Assembly (NCBI RefSeq): GCF_011762155.1
Contig: NZ_JAASQL010000008.1
Span: 1 to 46,637, forward strand
Origin: Wenyingzhuangia heitensis
GTDB lineage: Bacteria; Bacteroidota; Bacteroidia; Flavobacteriales; Flavobacteriaceae
DNA: 46,637 nt
Direction: 5' to 3'
How positions within the stretch are numbered: position 1 is the first letter of the stretch; every line of letters starts with the position of its first letter. Below are positions 1 to 8,006 of this stretch, in pieces. The translations under genes and the position numbers were made by a program. Under the pieces are notes generated by a model that worked only from the letters and a program-made list of their open reading frames with translations, had not been told where the DNA came from and did not search any database.

Positions 1-292
1 TAGCTCCAAATGATACAATTTTTAAAATTACATCCTTATCTTTAGTTATAGCTTTTAAACCTCTTGAAAAAAATGAGTCTTTAGAAGAGAATAAATTTGA
101 AAAAGTTAGTGTTTCACTCAAGTTTTTTACTTGAATAATCTCTGTTAATTTACCCTTAGAATCGAATATATCTAAATCTTCGTATTTACCTTCAGGCTTA
201 TATTTATATGTTTTATTAGTTTCACTAATTATATTATATAGTGTATATAAAAATTGCGTTCTATATCCTCTTAAAGCTGAAATTGCACTCAT
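1..292 (-). CDS. Cap4/DUF4297-like dsDNA nuclease, N-terminal part (gene runs off the left edge)
   Basis: The minus strand is open from an ATG at 290-292 to the window edge, giving 97 residues with no stop. The start reads MSAISALRGYRTQFLYTLY, followed by PEGKYEDLDIFD and then EIIQVKN. An acidic cluster followed by (I/V)QVK is the PD-(D/E)xK nuclease arrangement of the N-terminal domain of Cap4/DUF4297-type proteins, which in anti-phage systems is usually fused to a sensor or ATPase domain. The rest of the gene is outside the window, so the effector partner is unknown. It lies in the same mobile element as the mob genes, the usual place for defence cargo. An AT-rich, gene-free stretch (293-479) upstream probably holds its promoter. 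The nuclease fold is inferred from a short motif, so the family is likely but not certain. Confidence 0.6.
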   Translation of the reverse strand, partial: MSAISALRGYRTQFLYTLYNIISETNKTYKYKPEGKYEDLDIFDSKGKLTEIIQVKNLSETLTFSNLFSSKDSFFSRGLKAITKDKDVILKIVSFGA

Positions 293-479
293 TCACGAAA
301 CTATTTTTTTAAAATAAATATACATTTATTTATTAGTTTAATAATTGTCATAAAAATTCCATTAAGGATTTAAAATAATTAGGATAGTGTTTTATGAAGT
401 TTTTTCGTAGAAATCGTTTGTTCTTTCCCTTTTAATGTTGTCAATATATCCTTAAAAATGATATAAGATGTACTAGCTT

Positions 480-516
480 AAAAAGCAGTAAAATCAAACT
501 GATTTTACTGCTTTTT
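480..516. terminator. Strong bidirectional hairpin terminator
   Basis: Seventeen perfectly paired bases (480-496 with 500-516) enclose a three-base loop. The arms begin and end in A5/T5, and a further T run follows on the plus strand. It lies just past the stop of the minus-strand relaxase gene and before the promoter region of the left-edge nuclease gene, so it probably insulates the two. Confidence 0.8.
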
Positions 517-560
517 AGGTTTTTTTAGCATTTAGAACAATTGGTATAATTAACACTAAA

Positions 561-1421
561 TTATCTTGATATTATATGTTTGTTAGTTACAATACGTGAC
601 TTTTCTAGTTTTTCATTTAATTCATGTTTTTGTTCTGGACTTCCATTTTTTAAAATGTTTTGATTTACAAATTGTTCTAACAACGGTCTCTTGTAGTTAA
701 AGATTTTATCGAAGATGGCTTCATTTCTTTCTATCCATTTTAACCTATCGAAACCAATACTGTAACTATTTCCGTTTATTACTCTGTTGATAGTGTGTTT
801 TTCGTTTGCTAAGGGACTCAATTTCATTTTCTGAGTAATATCCTTTCTACTTACTACTAAATGAATATGGCTGTTTAAACCAGGTTTGTTGTTCCCTGAA
901 TTATAACTACCATTTTTTACTTCAGAATCATGCCCTTTAAACTTTCTGTAATGTTCCACTTTTCCAAAATAAACCAAATCAGCTCCAGATTTTAATCCTT
1001 TGTCTTGACGATTAAAATTAACAGCATAATTATCCATAACTTTTTTAGCATATTGTTTAATCAAGCTATTGTATTTTAAAAACTCTTTGGTGTTAAATTC
1101 CGAAATTTCTTTTACCACTTTACTTGAGGCTATTTTAGATAAATGTTCAAGTTCACTCTGACTAAAATTAATTGTTGGAGCAAAGTATTTAGCATCCTCT
1201 TTTCCAAGTTTCTTTTTATTGTTATCTATTTTATCGATGACGTCAATGGCATTAAAATCATTCCGTTCATGATTAAAAAAAGGTTGTTTTTTTATTTGAA
1301 ACTCGCTAAAGTCTAATTTTTTTTCTAATTCGATGTTTTCTTTCTCTAGGTACATTACCAAAGAATAAGAGCTACCTGTATTGGTAGCTCCTAAAGTACT
1401 ATGAGGTTTGCTTATAGGCAT
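561..1421 (-). CDS. Mobilization relaxase (MobB/DUF5712-like)
   Basis: This 286-residue protein probably nicks the element's transfer origin and stays bound to the DNA end during conjugal mobilization. The metal-binding histidine pair is seen as SHIHLVVSRKD (H185, H187), typical of relaxases. Upstream, around residue 132, DNYAVNF holds a tyrosine that could be the nucleophile. The overall pattern resembles the DUF5712 mobilization proteins of Bacteroides elements. The first codon overlaps the stop of the upstream BfmA/BtgA-like gene by one base, so the two are translated as a unit. No type IV secretion genes are visible, so the element is more likely mobilizable than self-transmissible, unless they lie to the left. 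The exact relaxase family is inferred. Confidence 0.75.
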   Translation of the reverse strand: MPISKPHSTLGATNTGSSYSLVMYLEKENIELEKKLDFSEFQIKKQPFFNHERNDFNAIDVIDKIDNNKKKLGKEDAKYFAPTINFSQSELEHLSKIASSKVVKEISEFNTKEFLKYNSLIKQYAKKVMDNYAVNFNRQDKGLKSGADLVYFGKVEHYRKFKGHDSEVKNGSYNSGNNKPGLNSHIHLVVSRKDITQKMKLSPLANEKHTINRVINGNSYSIGFDRLKWIERNEAIFDKIFNYKRPLLEQFVNQNILKNGSPEQKHELNEKLEKSRIVTNKHIISR

Positions 1422-1885
1422 TACTTAAATATATTTTGAATGTTAGAAATAAGTCCATTTTTATTCTTTTTATCTAAAAAGTCTGAAATGATAATTAAAG
1501 CTTTTTGTTGCTTTTCTAATTGAAGTAAAATTGATTGATTTCTTAGGTGGTTATTTTTATCTATCTGTTTTAATATATCAATCGTTTTAGTCTGATTGTT
1601 AGAAATTAAGTGTTCTTGTTTTTTATAATAATCAAATACTTCTTGTCTTAAAGGCTTTAAAATGTCCCTTTCCTGTACCTTTAGAAAAGAGACTAATCTC
1701 TTATCTAAATTTTGTAGCTTTTCTGAAGCACTATAATTTTTTACATCGCAAGGGTTATTGCCAGATTTTCTGAAGTAATTAACCATATCTTCTATGAATG
1801 CTCCGTAATTTCTACCGAAGCCTTTTGCTAATTTTTTTAACTCATTGTGAGCTGTGTCATTAATGATAATACTTTTCTTTGCCAT
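1421..1885 (-). CDS. BfmA/BtgA-family mobilization accessory protein
   Basis: This 154-residue basic protein has an N-terminus, MAKKSIIINDTAHNELKKLA, typical of ribbon-helix-helix-like relaxosome accessory proteins. A long charged, probably coiled-coil C-terminal half follows (VQERDILKPLRQEVFDYYKKQ region). In Bacteroides elements this family pairs with the relaxase, binds oriT and enhances nicking. The gene sits immediately upstream of the relaxase gene with a one-base overlap, and a large inverted repeat lies just upstream of it (1945-1990), a sensible place for the binding site. Family assignment is by N-terminal pattern and context. Confidence 0.75.
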   Translation of the reverse strand: MAKKSIIINDTAHNELKKLAKGFGRNYGAFIEDMVNYFRKSGNNPCDVKNYSASEKLQNLDKRLVSFLKVQERDILKPLRQEVFDYYKKQEHLISNNQTKTIDILKQIDKNNHLRNQSILLQLEKQQKALIIISDFLDKKNKNGLISNIQNIFK

Positions 1886-1944
1886 GTGTTAATTTTTAAT
1901 ACTGAATATCAATTACTCATATTTTTGTAGAATATTTAGGTGTT

Positions 1945-1990
1945 AAGTATTCGAGTTCAAATTTGTTGAACAACTTAAACTCGAATACTT
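1945..1990. repeat. Large inverted repeat, candidate oriT
   Basis: Two perfect 13-base arms (1945-1957 AAGTATTCGAGTT and 1978-1990 AACTCGAATACTT) enclose 20 bases that contain a smaller palindrome, TTGTTGAACAA. It lies between the mob genes and the ATPase gene. No T run follows it on the minus strand, the direction of all neighbouring transcription, so it does not look like their terminator. Position and structure fit an origin of transfer or a relaxosome binding site. That role is inference. Confidence 0.5.
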
Positions 1991-2014
1991 TCTTTTTCTC
2001 TAAACGAGACTCTT

Positions 2015-2614
2015 TTAAAACCGTCTAGAATTTCCTGTTAGTTCCATAAAATTGAACATTTCATATAACCTGTCCATCACCCTTTCTCCATACTTTAGCT
2101 GTAATTCTTTGTGAGTAAGATTGGTAGTTATATAGGTTTTAAGTCCGTTAGATTTATAATTCATGTAGCGTAGCTCTATTATTCTGCACATTATATTTTC
2201 TTTAATACCCCAATAATTTGCAATTTTCTCTGAACCTAAATCATCAAATAGAACCGTTCCTGTTACGTAATTGTTTATGAAGAATTCCCCTTCAGTTTCA
2301 AATTTTGAAACAAAATCTTTGGTGTGAATAATTCTATGCCACAAATGTTTTAAATCATTATTTTTTCTACTCATGTTTTGAATAACATTAAATAGAGAAG
2401 ATTTACCTGTTCCATGAGTTCCCATGATTAATAATCCTTTACGTAATTCACCATTATGTTTTTCTTCAAACTCTAATGAATTGTTAAAATAAAGTGATAT
2501 TTTATGGAGAAATTTTTCATTGTTGTTATCTACAACAAATGTTCGATTCATTTTTGAAAAATAAATTTTAGACTCCAAATAGAATATTTTTTTAAACTTT
2601 TCTAAATTATACAT
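2015..2614 (-). CDS. DnaC/IstB-like AAA+ ATPase
   Basis: A 199-residue P-loop ATPase with Walker A GTHGTGKS (residues 65-72) and Walker B TVLFDDLG (D124, D125), followed by a sensor-like ITTNLT segment. The architecture matches DnaC-type helicase loaders found in Bacteroidota mobilizable elements and plasmids, where they help load the replicative helicase at the element's own origin. Its start overlaps the end of the upstream helix-turn-helix gene by 13 bases, so the two are co-translated and probably work together in element replication. A transposition-helper (IstB) role is less likely because no transposase is next to it. Confidence 0.75.
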   Translation of the reverse strand: MYNLEKFKKIFYLESKIYFSKMNRTFVVDNNNEKFLHKISLYFNNSLEFEEKHNGELRKGLLIMGTHGTGKSSLFNVIQNMSRKNNDLKHLWHRIIHTKDFVSKFETEGEFFINNYVTGTVLFDDLGSEKIANYWGIKENIMCRIIELRYMNYKSNGLKTYITTNLTHKELQLKYGERVMDRLYEMFNFMELTGNSRRF

Positions 2615-3105
2615 CCTCTTTGATTTTGATTATTTTCTTTTTTTTCTAAAAGATTAGTATTACTATTTATTTTATTACTATGTTTAATAGTATCCTTCAA
2701 GATTTCTTTAATAGGCCTGTCTATATTTTTTGAATAGGGTATGCCATTTATGGTTATGTACCTATTCAAAATATGCTTAGTACCTTTTTTGTAAACAAGA
2801 TGTCTTTTGATGTACTTATTATCTTCTAGGTTCTTTAGCCAATTATTTATAGTTTGTACAGATACATTGTATAGCTCCATAAAATGATGATTGCCACAAT
2901 AACAAAATCCATACTGAGTGCTTAATGCCTTGATTTCCGCAAACAATAATTTTGCTGAGGGGATGATCTTTTTATCATATCTTATGTTTGCAGTTACAAT
3001 TGCATAATATGAAGGAGAGTCTTTGTTAGGTTTAACGATGTTAGTATTGTCATTAACAGCGTTTGTCTTTTTAAGATCCTCTCTTGATTTTGAGTGATTT
3101 TCCAT
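2602..3105 (-). CDS. Helix-turn-helix replication/regulatory protein
   Basis: This 167-residue protein has a clear winged helix-turn-helix of the kind in element-borne replication and primosome proteins. YYAIVTANIRYDKKIIPSAK is followed by LLFAEIKAL, then HHFMELYNVSVQTINNWLKNL, EDNKYIKRHL and a hairpin wing. Low-complexity polar residues occupy the N-terminal 30 positions and the last 25. It starts just after the DUF3853 gene and overlaps the ATPase gene, so it belongs to one minus-strand operon. The likely role is binding the element's origin to start replication or recruit the ATPase. No specific name can be assigned. Confidence 0.65.
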   Translation of the reverse strand: MENHSKSREDLKKTNAVNDNTNIVKPNKDSPSYYAIVTANIRYDKKIIPSAKLLFAEIKALSTQYGFCYCGNHHFMELYNVSVQTINNWLKNLEDNKYIKRHLVYKKGTKHILNRYITINGIPYSKNIDRPIKEILKDTIKHSNKINSNTNLLEKKENNQNQRGCII

Positions 3106-3107
3106 AC

Positions 3108-3416
3108 CTATTTATTGTTTTTGTTATGCTCTTTGATTAATTCTAAAGCCATATCAGCGTTCACAATAATTTTTCTGGAGTTTTGAATGATAGCATCATT
3201 TATAATTCCAGATTTTTTCATTCTGTTAGCTGTTGAACGACTACATCCTAAAAGATTTTGAATACCTCTTATTCCATAAACATATTTGTTATTTAGAGTA
3301 CTAGGTGTTGTCTCAATGATTTTTTCATTAGTTTTGTTATCGATGCTTAAGAGAAATAGAAACTCTTCAACAGTCAATTGAAATAGTAGTTTTGTCTTTA
3401 ATACTTCTACATTCAT
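3108..3416 (-). CDS. DUF3853-family small DNA-binding protein
   Basis: This 102-residue protein has the family pattern YVYGIRGIQNLLGCSRSTA, NRMKKSGIINDAI and RKIIVNADMALELI. The middle segment is an excisionase-like helix-turn-helix (IQNLLGCSRSTANRMKKSG). DUF3853 proteins are common just upstream of replication and mobilization genes in Bacteroidota mobile elements. They probably act as an excisionase or a transcriptional switch. This is the first gene of the operon that runs to the ATPase, with a two-base gap to the next gene. A palindrome and G-rich region lie upstream (3482-3598). Confidence 0.7.
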   Translation of the reverse strand: MNVEVLKTKLLFQLTVEEFLFLLSIDNKTNEKIIETTPSTLNNKYVYGIRGIQNLLGCSRSTANRMKKSGIINDAIIQNSRKIIVNADMALELIKEHNKNNK

Positions 3417-3481
3417 AGTGTTAAATTTTGATTAAACTAAAACTGTGTACATCAGCTTTTAATTCGTTCGAACACTTACAA

Positions 3482-3598
3482 ATATGGGAAGATTTTGGGG
3501 TGGGGTGTATGTGGAAATATAAACACCCTATAATGCTAGATTACTAACATTATAGGGTGTCTTATCGTGGGGGTAGAGTGGGGGTTGAATCTAAAGAA
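3482..3598. promoter_or_regulatory. Palindrome flanked by G-rich tracts upstream of the replication operon
   Basis: A perfect 13-base inverted repeat (3523-3535 ACACCCTATAATG and 3548-3560 CATTATAGGGTGT) has a 12-base loop. G-run-rich stretches flank it on both sides: 3485-3517, with GGG, GGGG and GGGG, and 3568-3588, with two GGGGG runs. G runs are rare elsewhere in this AT-rich element. The block lies between the unknown 304-residue gene and the DUF3853 gene. It could end the former's transcript or be a replication or excision site. The function is not determined. Confidence 0.45.
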
Positions 3599-3628
3599 CT
3601 CTTATGAGGCTAATTTATGCATATGGTT

Positions 3629-4543
3629 TTAAAATAATTTACCAACTTTGTTTGCAAAATCTTTATTCTCATCAGAACTGCCTTTCCAGGCTACAGATCT
3701 GTATTTACTTAGATAATATTTCTTGGTAATTCTAATTTCTTTTAGAATACTAGGTAACCATAGAGCACTTGCTTTGTTATCTAATAAATTATTTAATCTG
3801 TCAATAATGTATAAGAATTTTTGCATATCTTTTATCTTAAGATGTTTTATCGAGTTTTGTAAATTCAAAATCTTATATAGCTCTAATTCTGTAATTTCTT
3901 CAAAAAGGAAACCTGAGTATTCTTTTTCGATTAAGTGAATTATTCCCATATTAAAGAAAATGTTATGATGAATCATTAAATAATTTGAATTATACTTGTA
4001 GTACGATTTAAAATTATTCTCAATTTGTTCTATTATATACAGGCTATAATGGTATATTTCTTCATGATAGTTATGTTTAAGAAAGCCTATTTCTTTATAT
4101 AAGCTTGAATTAAAATATTCCTCTCTAAGTTTTGGTTCAGCCATAGAATTAAAAATAAGCTCAAGCTCATGGTCTGTTTTATCACTTGTTGAGTAATTTC
4201 TCCTTCTAAATTCATCAATCATCAATTTTTGTCTTGGAAGTTTTTCAAAAGAAGAAATGTATTTATCATAAAGATTAATATTAGTACTAACAGACTCTTT
4301 TAGACTCTCTAGTAATACATTCCTTTCTTCTTTTTCTAGCTCAGGATCTATTTTTTCAATTAGTTCAACTTTTAAAAGAATGTTTTTAAATAGGTGACAA
4401 TATATGTCTTGTGAGTCAAAGTCAAAAGAATCTCCCTTTGTATTAATTTCTTTCGTCCAGTAATTGTTTACATCATCATACACTTTTTTTAGTAATACAA
4501 TATTTCCATCAATATTGTTCACATTAATTTTTTCTTTTACCAT
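3629..4543 (-). CDS. Uncharacterized element-borne protein
   Basis: I do not recognise this 304-residue protein. It is soluble-looking, very rich in Lys, Glu, Ile, Leu, Asn and Tyr, with no signal peptide and no membrane segment. Notable stretches are HEEIYHYSLYIIEQIENNF and YLMIHHNIFFNMGIIHLIEK in the middle, and a C-terminus KYRSVAWKGSSDENKDFANK. The composition is that of an all-helical regulator. It lies between the replication operon and the integrase and is transcribed in the same direction. An RteC-like excision regulator was considered, but the C-terminal helix-turn-helix of RteC was not found. No function is claimed. Confidence 0.6.
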   Translation of the reverse strand: MVKEKINVNNIDGNIVLLKKVYDDVNNYWTKEINTKGDSFDFDSQDIYCHLFKNILLKVELIEKIDPELEKEERNVLLESLKESVSTNINLYDKYISSFEKLPRQKLMIDEFRRRNYSTSDKTDHELELIFNSMAEPKLREEYFNSSLYKEIGFLKHNYHEEIYHYSLYIIEQIENNFKSYYKYNSNYLMIHHNIFFNMGIIHLIEKEYSGFLFEEITELELYKILNLQNSIKHLKIKDMQKFLYIIDRLNNLLDNKASALWLPSILKEIRITKKYYLSKYRSVAWKGSSDENKDFANKVGKLF

Positions 4544-4878
4544 ATTTGTTTTTTTAGCAATTAATAATTATCAAATGTTCTCACTATGTGTGCATTGTAT
4601 ATGCATTTTTAATAAAGAATTGTACAATTATTGAATTTCTAAAATAGTAGAGGAGTTAAGAATAGGGCTTGTAAAATCAGAATAATGATATTATATGTTG
4701 CGTATAGTATCCAAAGAAAATAAAAAGCAGAAATGATGTTTTAACTATTTCTGCTTTTAAGTTGTGTATTTAAGTTAAAGCACTTATTTCATGGTTGGCA
4801 ATTTATTGACAATTGAGAAATAAGTAGAATTTGGAGTTACCCTTAAAATAATACTTGTGAATACTGATATACTCTTAA
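4544..4878 (-). terminator. Gene-free spacer with integrase terminator hairpin (4723-4758)
   Basis: These 335 bases contain no credible coding sequence. A 12-base-pair hairpin (4723-4734 AAAAGCAGAAAT with 4747-4758 ATTTCTGCTTTT, loop 12) is followed on the minus strand by a T-rich stretch. It lies after the integrase stop and probably ends its transcript. The remainder is plain AT-rich sequence that may hold the promoter of the downstream 304-residue gene. Confidence 0.6.
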
Positions 4879-6165
4879 TCATAATAGATTAAATTTATTC
4901 ATTTCACTTTTTTTAGTTTCATCAGCTATGTCAATATAAGGTTTCATTGATTTGTAATCAGAATGTCCAGTCCACTTCATTACAACTTGTACAGGAATTC
5001 CAATAGACAGAGCTGTACAAATAAAGGTCCTTCTGCCTACATGTGTACCTAAGAGTTCGTACTTAGGTTTATCCTCATTGTATCTTTTATTACCTACATA
5101 ATAAGTTTGTCTTGTAGGTGTATTTATCTCTGCTAGCTCTCCTAATTCTTTAATGTAATCATTCATTTTTTGATTAGAAATAACAGGTAGAGCTTTTTCA
5201 TTTTCATAAGGAATATCTTTATATTTCTGTATAACGGCTTTACTATACTTATTAAATTCAATGATTAAATTATCACAAGTTTTAATCGTAGTAGTATCAA
5301 TATGATTCTCTTTAATATCACTTCTTTTTAAATTATAGATATCTGAATATCTAAGACCTGTATAGCAAAGTAAAATTAGGATATCACGGACTCTGTGTAA
5401 ATACTGTTTTGATTCAGGAATATAAACTTCTATTATTTTTTTCTTTTCTTCTTCTGTTAAAAAAATAATAGTTTTTGGAGCATCTTTCAGTTTTGGTTTA
5501 AAAATTTTGTAATCCTCATTTTGATGATGGTTATTTTCATTAGACCATCTTAAAAACCATTTTAAAAAACCCAGCTGTTTTTTAATGGTACTATTTCTCA
5601 TGAGTTTTTCAGTTCTAAGAAATATCAAATAATCAGCAAGTCCTTCTTGATTCATGTCAGAAAACTTTAATTCAGGATTAAAGGTATGTAAATGTCTTTT
5701 AACTGTTAAGAGTTTGCTAATTGTGGCTTCACTCCAATCATTAAGTTTTTTATTTATTTTCACGAATAAATCAAAGACTTCAAAAAGAGTAATTTCATTT
5801 TTTTCTTGAAGTCCTGATACACCTTTAGTTTTATAGTTTTTAACAATTGTTTTTATTTCTTGAGGAGTAGGTATTCTTTCTTCTACTTCACAAGATTTAA
5901 ATAAATCTTCAATAACTATTTCTAGGTCAGAAATTCCTGAATTGATATCTGAAGAACTTTGTCCTCTTTTGTTAAAAGCTCCATTTTTTACTTTTTCTTT
6001 ATCACTATTCCATTTAGCAATATCAATACGATATCCTGTTTGTAAATCCACCCTGTTTCCATGATAGTTTATACGTAGACGAATAGGAACATTTTCAGAA
6101 ATAAGAATTCCCTCTTTTTTTCGTTTTTCTATTGAACGAATTAAGTTTCTTTTTATTTGAATCAT
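4879..6165 (-). CDS. Tyrosine recombinase/integrase of the element
   Basis: This 428-residue site-specific integrase catalyses integration and excision of the element. An N-terminal arm-binding domain (residues about 20-60, RLRINYHGNRVDLQTGYRID) is followed by a SAM-like core-binding domain (about 125-220). The catalytic domain shows R272 (CYTGLRYSDI), K295 as a candidate lysine, H375 and R378 (THVGRRTF), H401 (TGHSDYKS) and the nucleophile Y410 (MKPYI). All catalytic residues are present, so it is probably active. The gene starts about 140 bases from a remnant of a tRNA-Ser 3' end, the usual placement of an integrase next to its attachment site. Confidence 0.92.
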   Translation of the reverse strand: MIQIKRNLIRSIEKRKKEGILISENVPIRLRINYHGNRVDLQTGYRIDIAKWNSDKEKVKNGAFNKRGQSSSDINSGISDLEIVIEDLFKSCEVEERIPTPQEIKTIVKNYKTKGVSGLQEKNEITLFEVFDLFVKINKKLNDWSEATISKLLTVKRHLHTFNPELKFSDMNQEGLADYLIFLRTEKLMRNSTIKKQLGFLKWFLRWSNENNHHQNEDYKIFKPKLKDAPKTIIFLTEEEKKKIIEVYIPESKQYLHRVRDILILLCYTGLRYSDIYNLKRSDIKENHIDTTTIKTCDNLIIEFNKYSKAVIQKYKDIPYENEKALPVISNQKMNDYIKELGELAEINTPTRQTYYVGNKRYNEDKPKYELLGTHVGRRTFICTALSIGIPVQVVMKWTGHSDYKSMKPYIDIADETKKSEMNKFNLL

Positions 6166-6249
6166 ATTAGCAATTTACACCGAAAAAAACACCCGTTTTT
6201 TGTGAATACAAGTGAGATTTTATGGAATTAGAATACAAATATAAATAAC

Positions 6250-6273
6250 AAATCCCTTATTTAAAAGGGATTT
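6250..6273. repeat. Short palindrome upstream of the integrase gene
   Basis: A nine-base perfect inverted repeat (6250-6258 AAATCCCTT and 6265-6273 AAGGGATTT, loop 6) lies between the integrase start and the tRNA remnant. It could be a recombination arm site, a hairpin ending leftward readthrough, or a decayed anticodon-arm remnant. The role is not determined. Confidence 0.4.
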
Positions 6274-6301
6274 TGTACTTAACAATACTCTGTGATACAC
6301 T

Positions 6302-6326
6302 AGGTTCAAGAGCCTCTTTCTCCGCA
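6302..6326 (+). other. tRNA-Ser 3'-end remnant, candidate attachment site 1
   Basis: The stretch GGTTC..CCTCTTTCTCCGCA matches the T-arm and acceptor 3' strand of a Bacteroidota tRNA-Ser(UGA), whose usual end is TCGAATCCCTCTTTCTCCGCA. No tRNA body precedes it. It is 137 bases from the start of an intact integrase gene and is followed directly by a terminator hairpin, as a real tRNA gene would be. This is the pattern left when an element integrates into a tRNA 3' end. Two similar remnants lie near 20.3 and 20.4 kb. Confidence 0.6.
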
Positions 6327-6330
6327 AAAA

Positions 6331-6356
6331 AAACCTACAACATTTGTTGTAGGTTT
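6331..6356 (+). terminator. Rho-independent terminator after the tRNA-Ser remnant
   Basis: An 11-base-pair perfect stem (6331-6341 with 6346-6356), loop ATTT, is followed by a long T run on the plus strand. It directly follows the tRNA-Ser 3'-end remnant, so it was probably the tRNA terminator. Confidence 0.85.
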
Positions 6357-6610
6357 TTTTTTGTTTCTAAATTTAAAGTAATATTTTTTTAATCTGTAAT
6401 AACAGTACACTCCATTAATCTAAATTGTATTTATAGCTAAATTTTTATGTAGATAGCTCAAAAAAAAGTCTTTAAGAAACATATTTAAAACTTGAATGAA
6501 ACCTGTTAGTAATGAGTATTACCCTATGACTCCAAGAAGTATAAATATAGTTACTTGGTTAAAAAAAGAACAACCAAAAGAGTTTAAAAGGCAATAAATC
6601 ATAGTCTTAT
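6357..6610. other. AT-rich gene-free stretch
   Basis: Nothing credible is coded here. Short open stretches are broken by stops. It leads into the remnant of a SusC-like receptor and may itself contain unrecognisable remains of the same locus. Confidence 0.5.
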
Positions 6611-7119
6611 AATTTTTCTACCGGTATTTTTGATCAGGAATCAACATTGATCAATTCTGATTTTAAAAGATATAATGTACGTGCTAATGCAAAACTAACT
6701 ACAGGGGCTTTTACTTTTACGCTTGGAGTTTCTTTTCAGTATGAAAACGGTAATTCAGTACCAGCTACAGTTTATAAAAGTGCTATAGTGCTATTGGGTC
6801 AGATATAAAACTAGTAGAACTAGAATTGTCTAGTTTTACTACTAATGGAGCTATTATTCAAGATGTTTATGGTGTATTAAAGGCTTTTAATACAAATACC
6901 GAAAAAAAGAGAATACGTTTATCTTTTAGCAATCATACACAAGTTAAAGTAACAGATGATTTATCTATTATTTCTAATTTAGGATATACACAAGATATAA
7001 CAATTTCAGATAATTATGTAGCAAGATTAAGTTTGTTTGCACCAAGTAAAAGGATAGATGAAATAGAAAGATCTAATAATAAAGGAACAGATGGAAGTCG
7101 TCAATTTGATTATAAATGA
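6611..7119 (+). pseudogene. SusC/RagA-like TonB-dependent receptor remnant
   Basis: Two open segments in different frames (6611-6808 and 6826-7119) together read like the internal part of a SusC-type outer-membrane receptor. The first contains LINSDFKRYNVRANAKL and the second RIRLSFSNHTQVKVTDDLSI, LGYTQDITISDNYV and RSNNKGTDGSRQFDY. Segments of the kind 'xFKRYNxRANxxxKxT' and 'xxRxxFxNxxxxxVTDxLxxxxxxGYxxD' are typical of the region after the plug domain. There is no start, no signal peptide, no plug and no full barrel. A frameshift or deletion at about 6808-6826 and stops at both ends show that it is dead. The assignment is by pattern and by location next to polysaccharide-degradation genes. 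Confidence 0.55.
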
Positions 7120-7164
7120 CAGGGGTTTAAAGTAGAACACATTTTTCTACTAAGTTTAAAGATA

Positions 7165-7837
7165 AATTTAAAGTACCCCCCAAGTACTTATGCTAAAAAA
7201 AAAATGGAAAAGAGAGTCTAGACGATTTATGGGCGATCATATTTTTATAGAAAGCGACTTAACAGGTCATGCTCATTTTGAAGATGCGGTTGGTTATGGT
7301 GGTTGGTCTTTAGATGAACATAACCCAGGAAGAATTGAAAACCTTGTCCATCCACCAAGTTTTTTTATGAAAAGTTTTCCAAGGTATATGAAATTCCCTT
7401 TCCGAGTTTGTATTCTGTTAATGTACCAAATTTAATCCTTGCAGGAAAAAATATAAGTGTGAGTCATATAGCGCTTTCAGGGGATCTGTGCAACAATGGG
7501 ACAAGCAGTAGGAAATGCAGCAGCACTTTGTTTTCATAAAAACATAGATGTCCGAGAATTAAGAAGAAAATCATCGTTGATATTTGCAAGTTCAACAAGT
7601 TTTGGAGATGCAACTTCATTAAATAATGTATCTTCAAGAGATGTTCAAGAAACAAAAGTAATCAATCACTGGCAGTTGGAATTTTTACCTGCGAATGTTG
7701 TATTGGAGTGGAAGTACCCTCAAAGTATTTCTAAAATAGAAATAAAATGCGATACCAATACTCGAAAAAACATTTTAATGCTACATGATTCTAGAGATAA
7801 TTTGAACAGTTTACGAATACAGTTCCTCCGAAAATGA
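7165..7837 (+). pseudogene. FAD-dependent oxidoreductase (FAD_oxidored, PF12831-like) remnant
   Basis: Three collinear open segments in two alternating frames give the C-terminal half of an FAD_oxidored-type protein. The first is KRESRRFMGDHIF... HFEDAVGYGGWSLDEHNPGR (7190-7371), in which the family pattern RExRRxxGD and AVxxGGWxxDxH is clear. The second is KVYEIPFPSLYSVNVPNLI and LAGKNISVSHIALSG (from 7381). The third is MGQAVGNAAALCFHKNIDVR (from 7496), followed by a discoidin-like tail. A small deletion has removed the segment between HIALSG and ATMGQAVG. Such enzymes occur in flavobacterial polysaccharide loci. There is no intact start and no N-terminal FAD-binding Gly motif. Confidence 0.7.
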
Positions 7838-8006
7838 TGCTATAGAATATGAAAATTGTGATTAAAAAAAATAGAACTAAACTATAAAAGCTTCGTTATA
7901 ATTTATATAGTTTTTTCTTTCAAGTAAGCATACCAGAGGAACTTAAGACAAACATTTTTGTTTAAAAAACAACAGTTAATCTGTTTTTTTTAAAGTATAT
8001 AAACTG

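Noticed and set aside
3629-4543. RteC-like excision regulator
   Set aside because: Size and position fit, but the C-terminal helix-turn-helix wording of RteC is absent.
6166-6326. Intact tRNA-Ser at the integrase side
   Set aside because: Only the T-arm and acceptor 3' strand match; no D-arm, anticodon arm or 5' acceptor strand can be paired.
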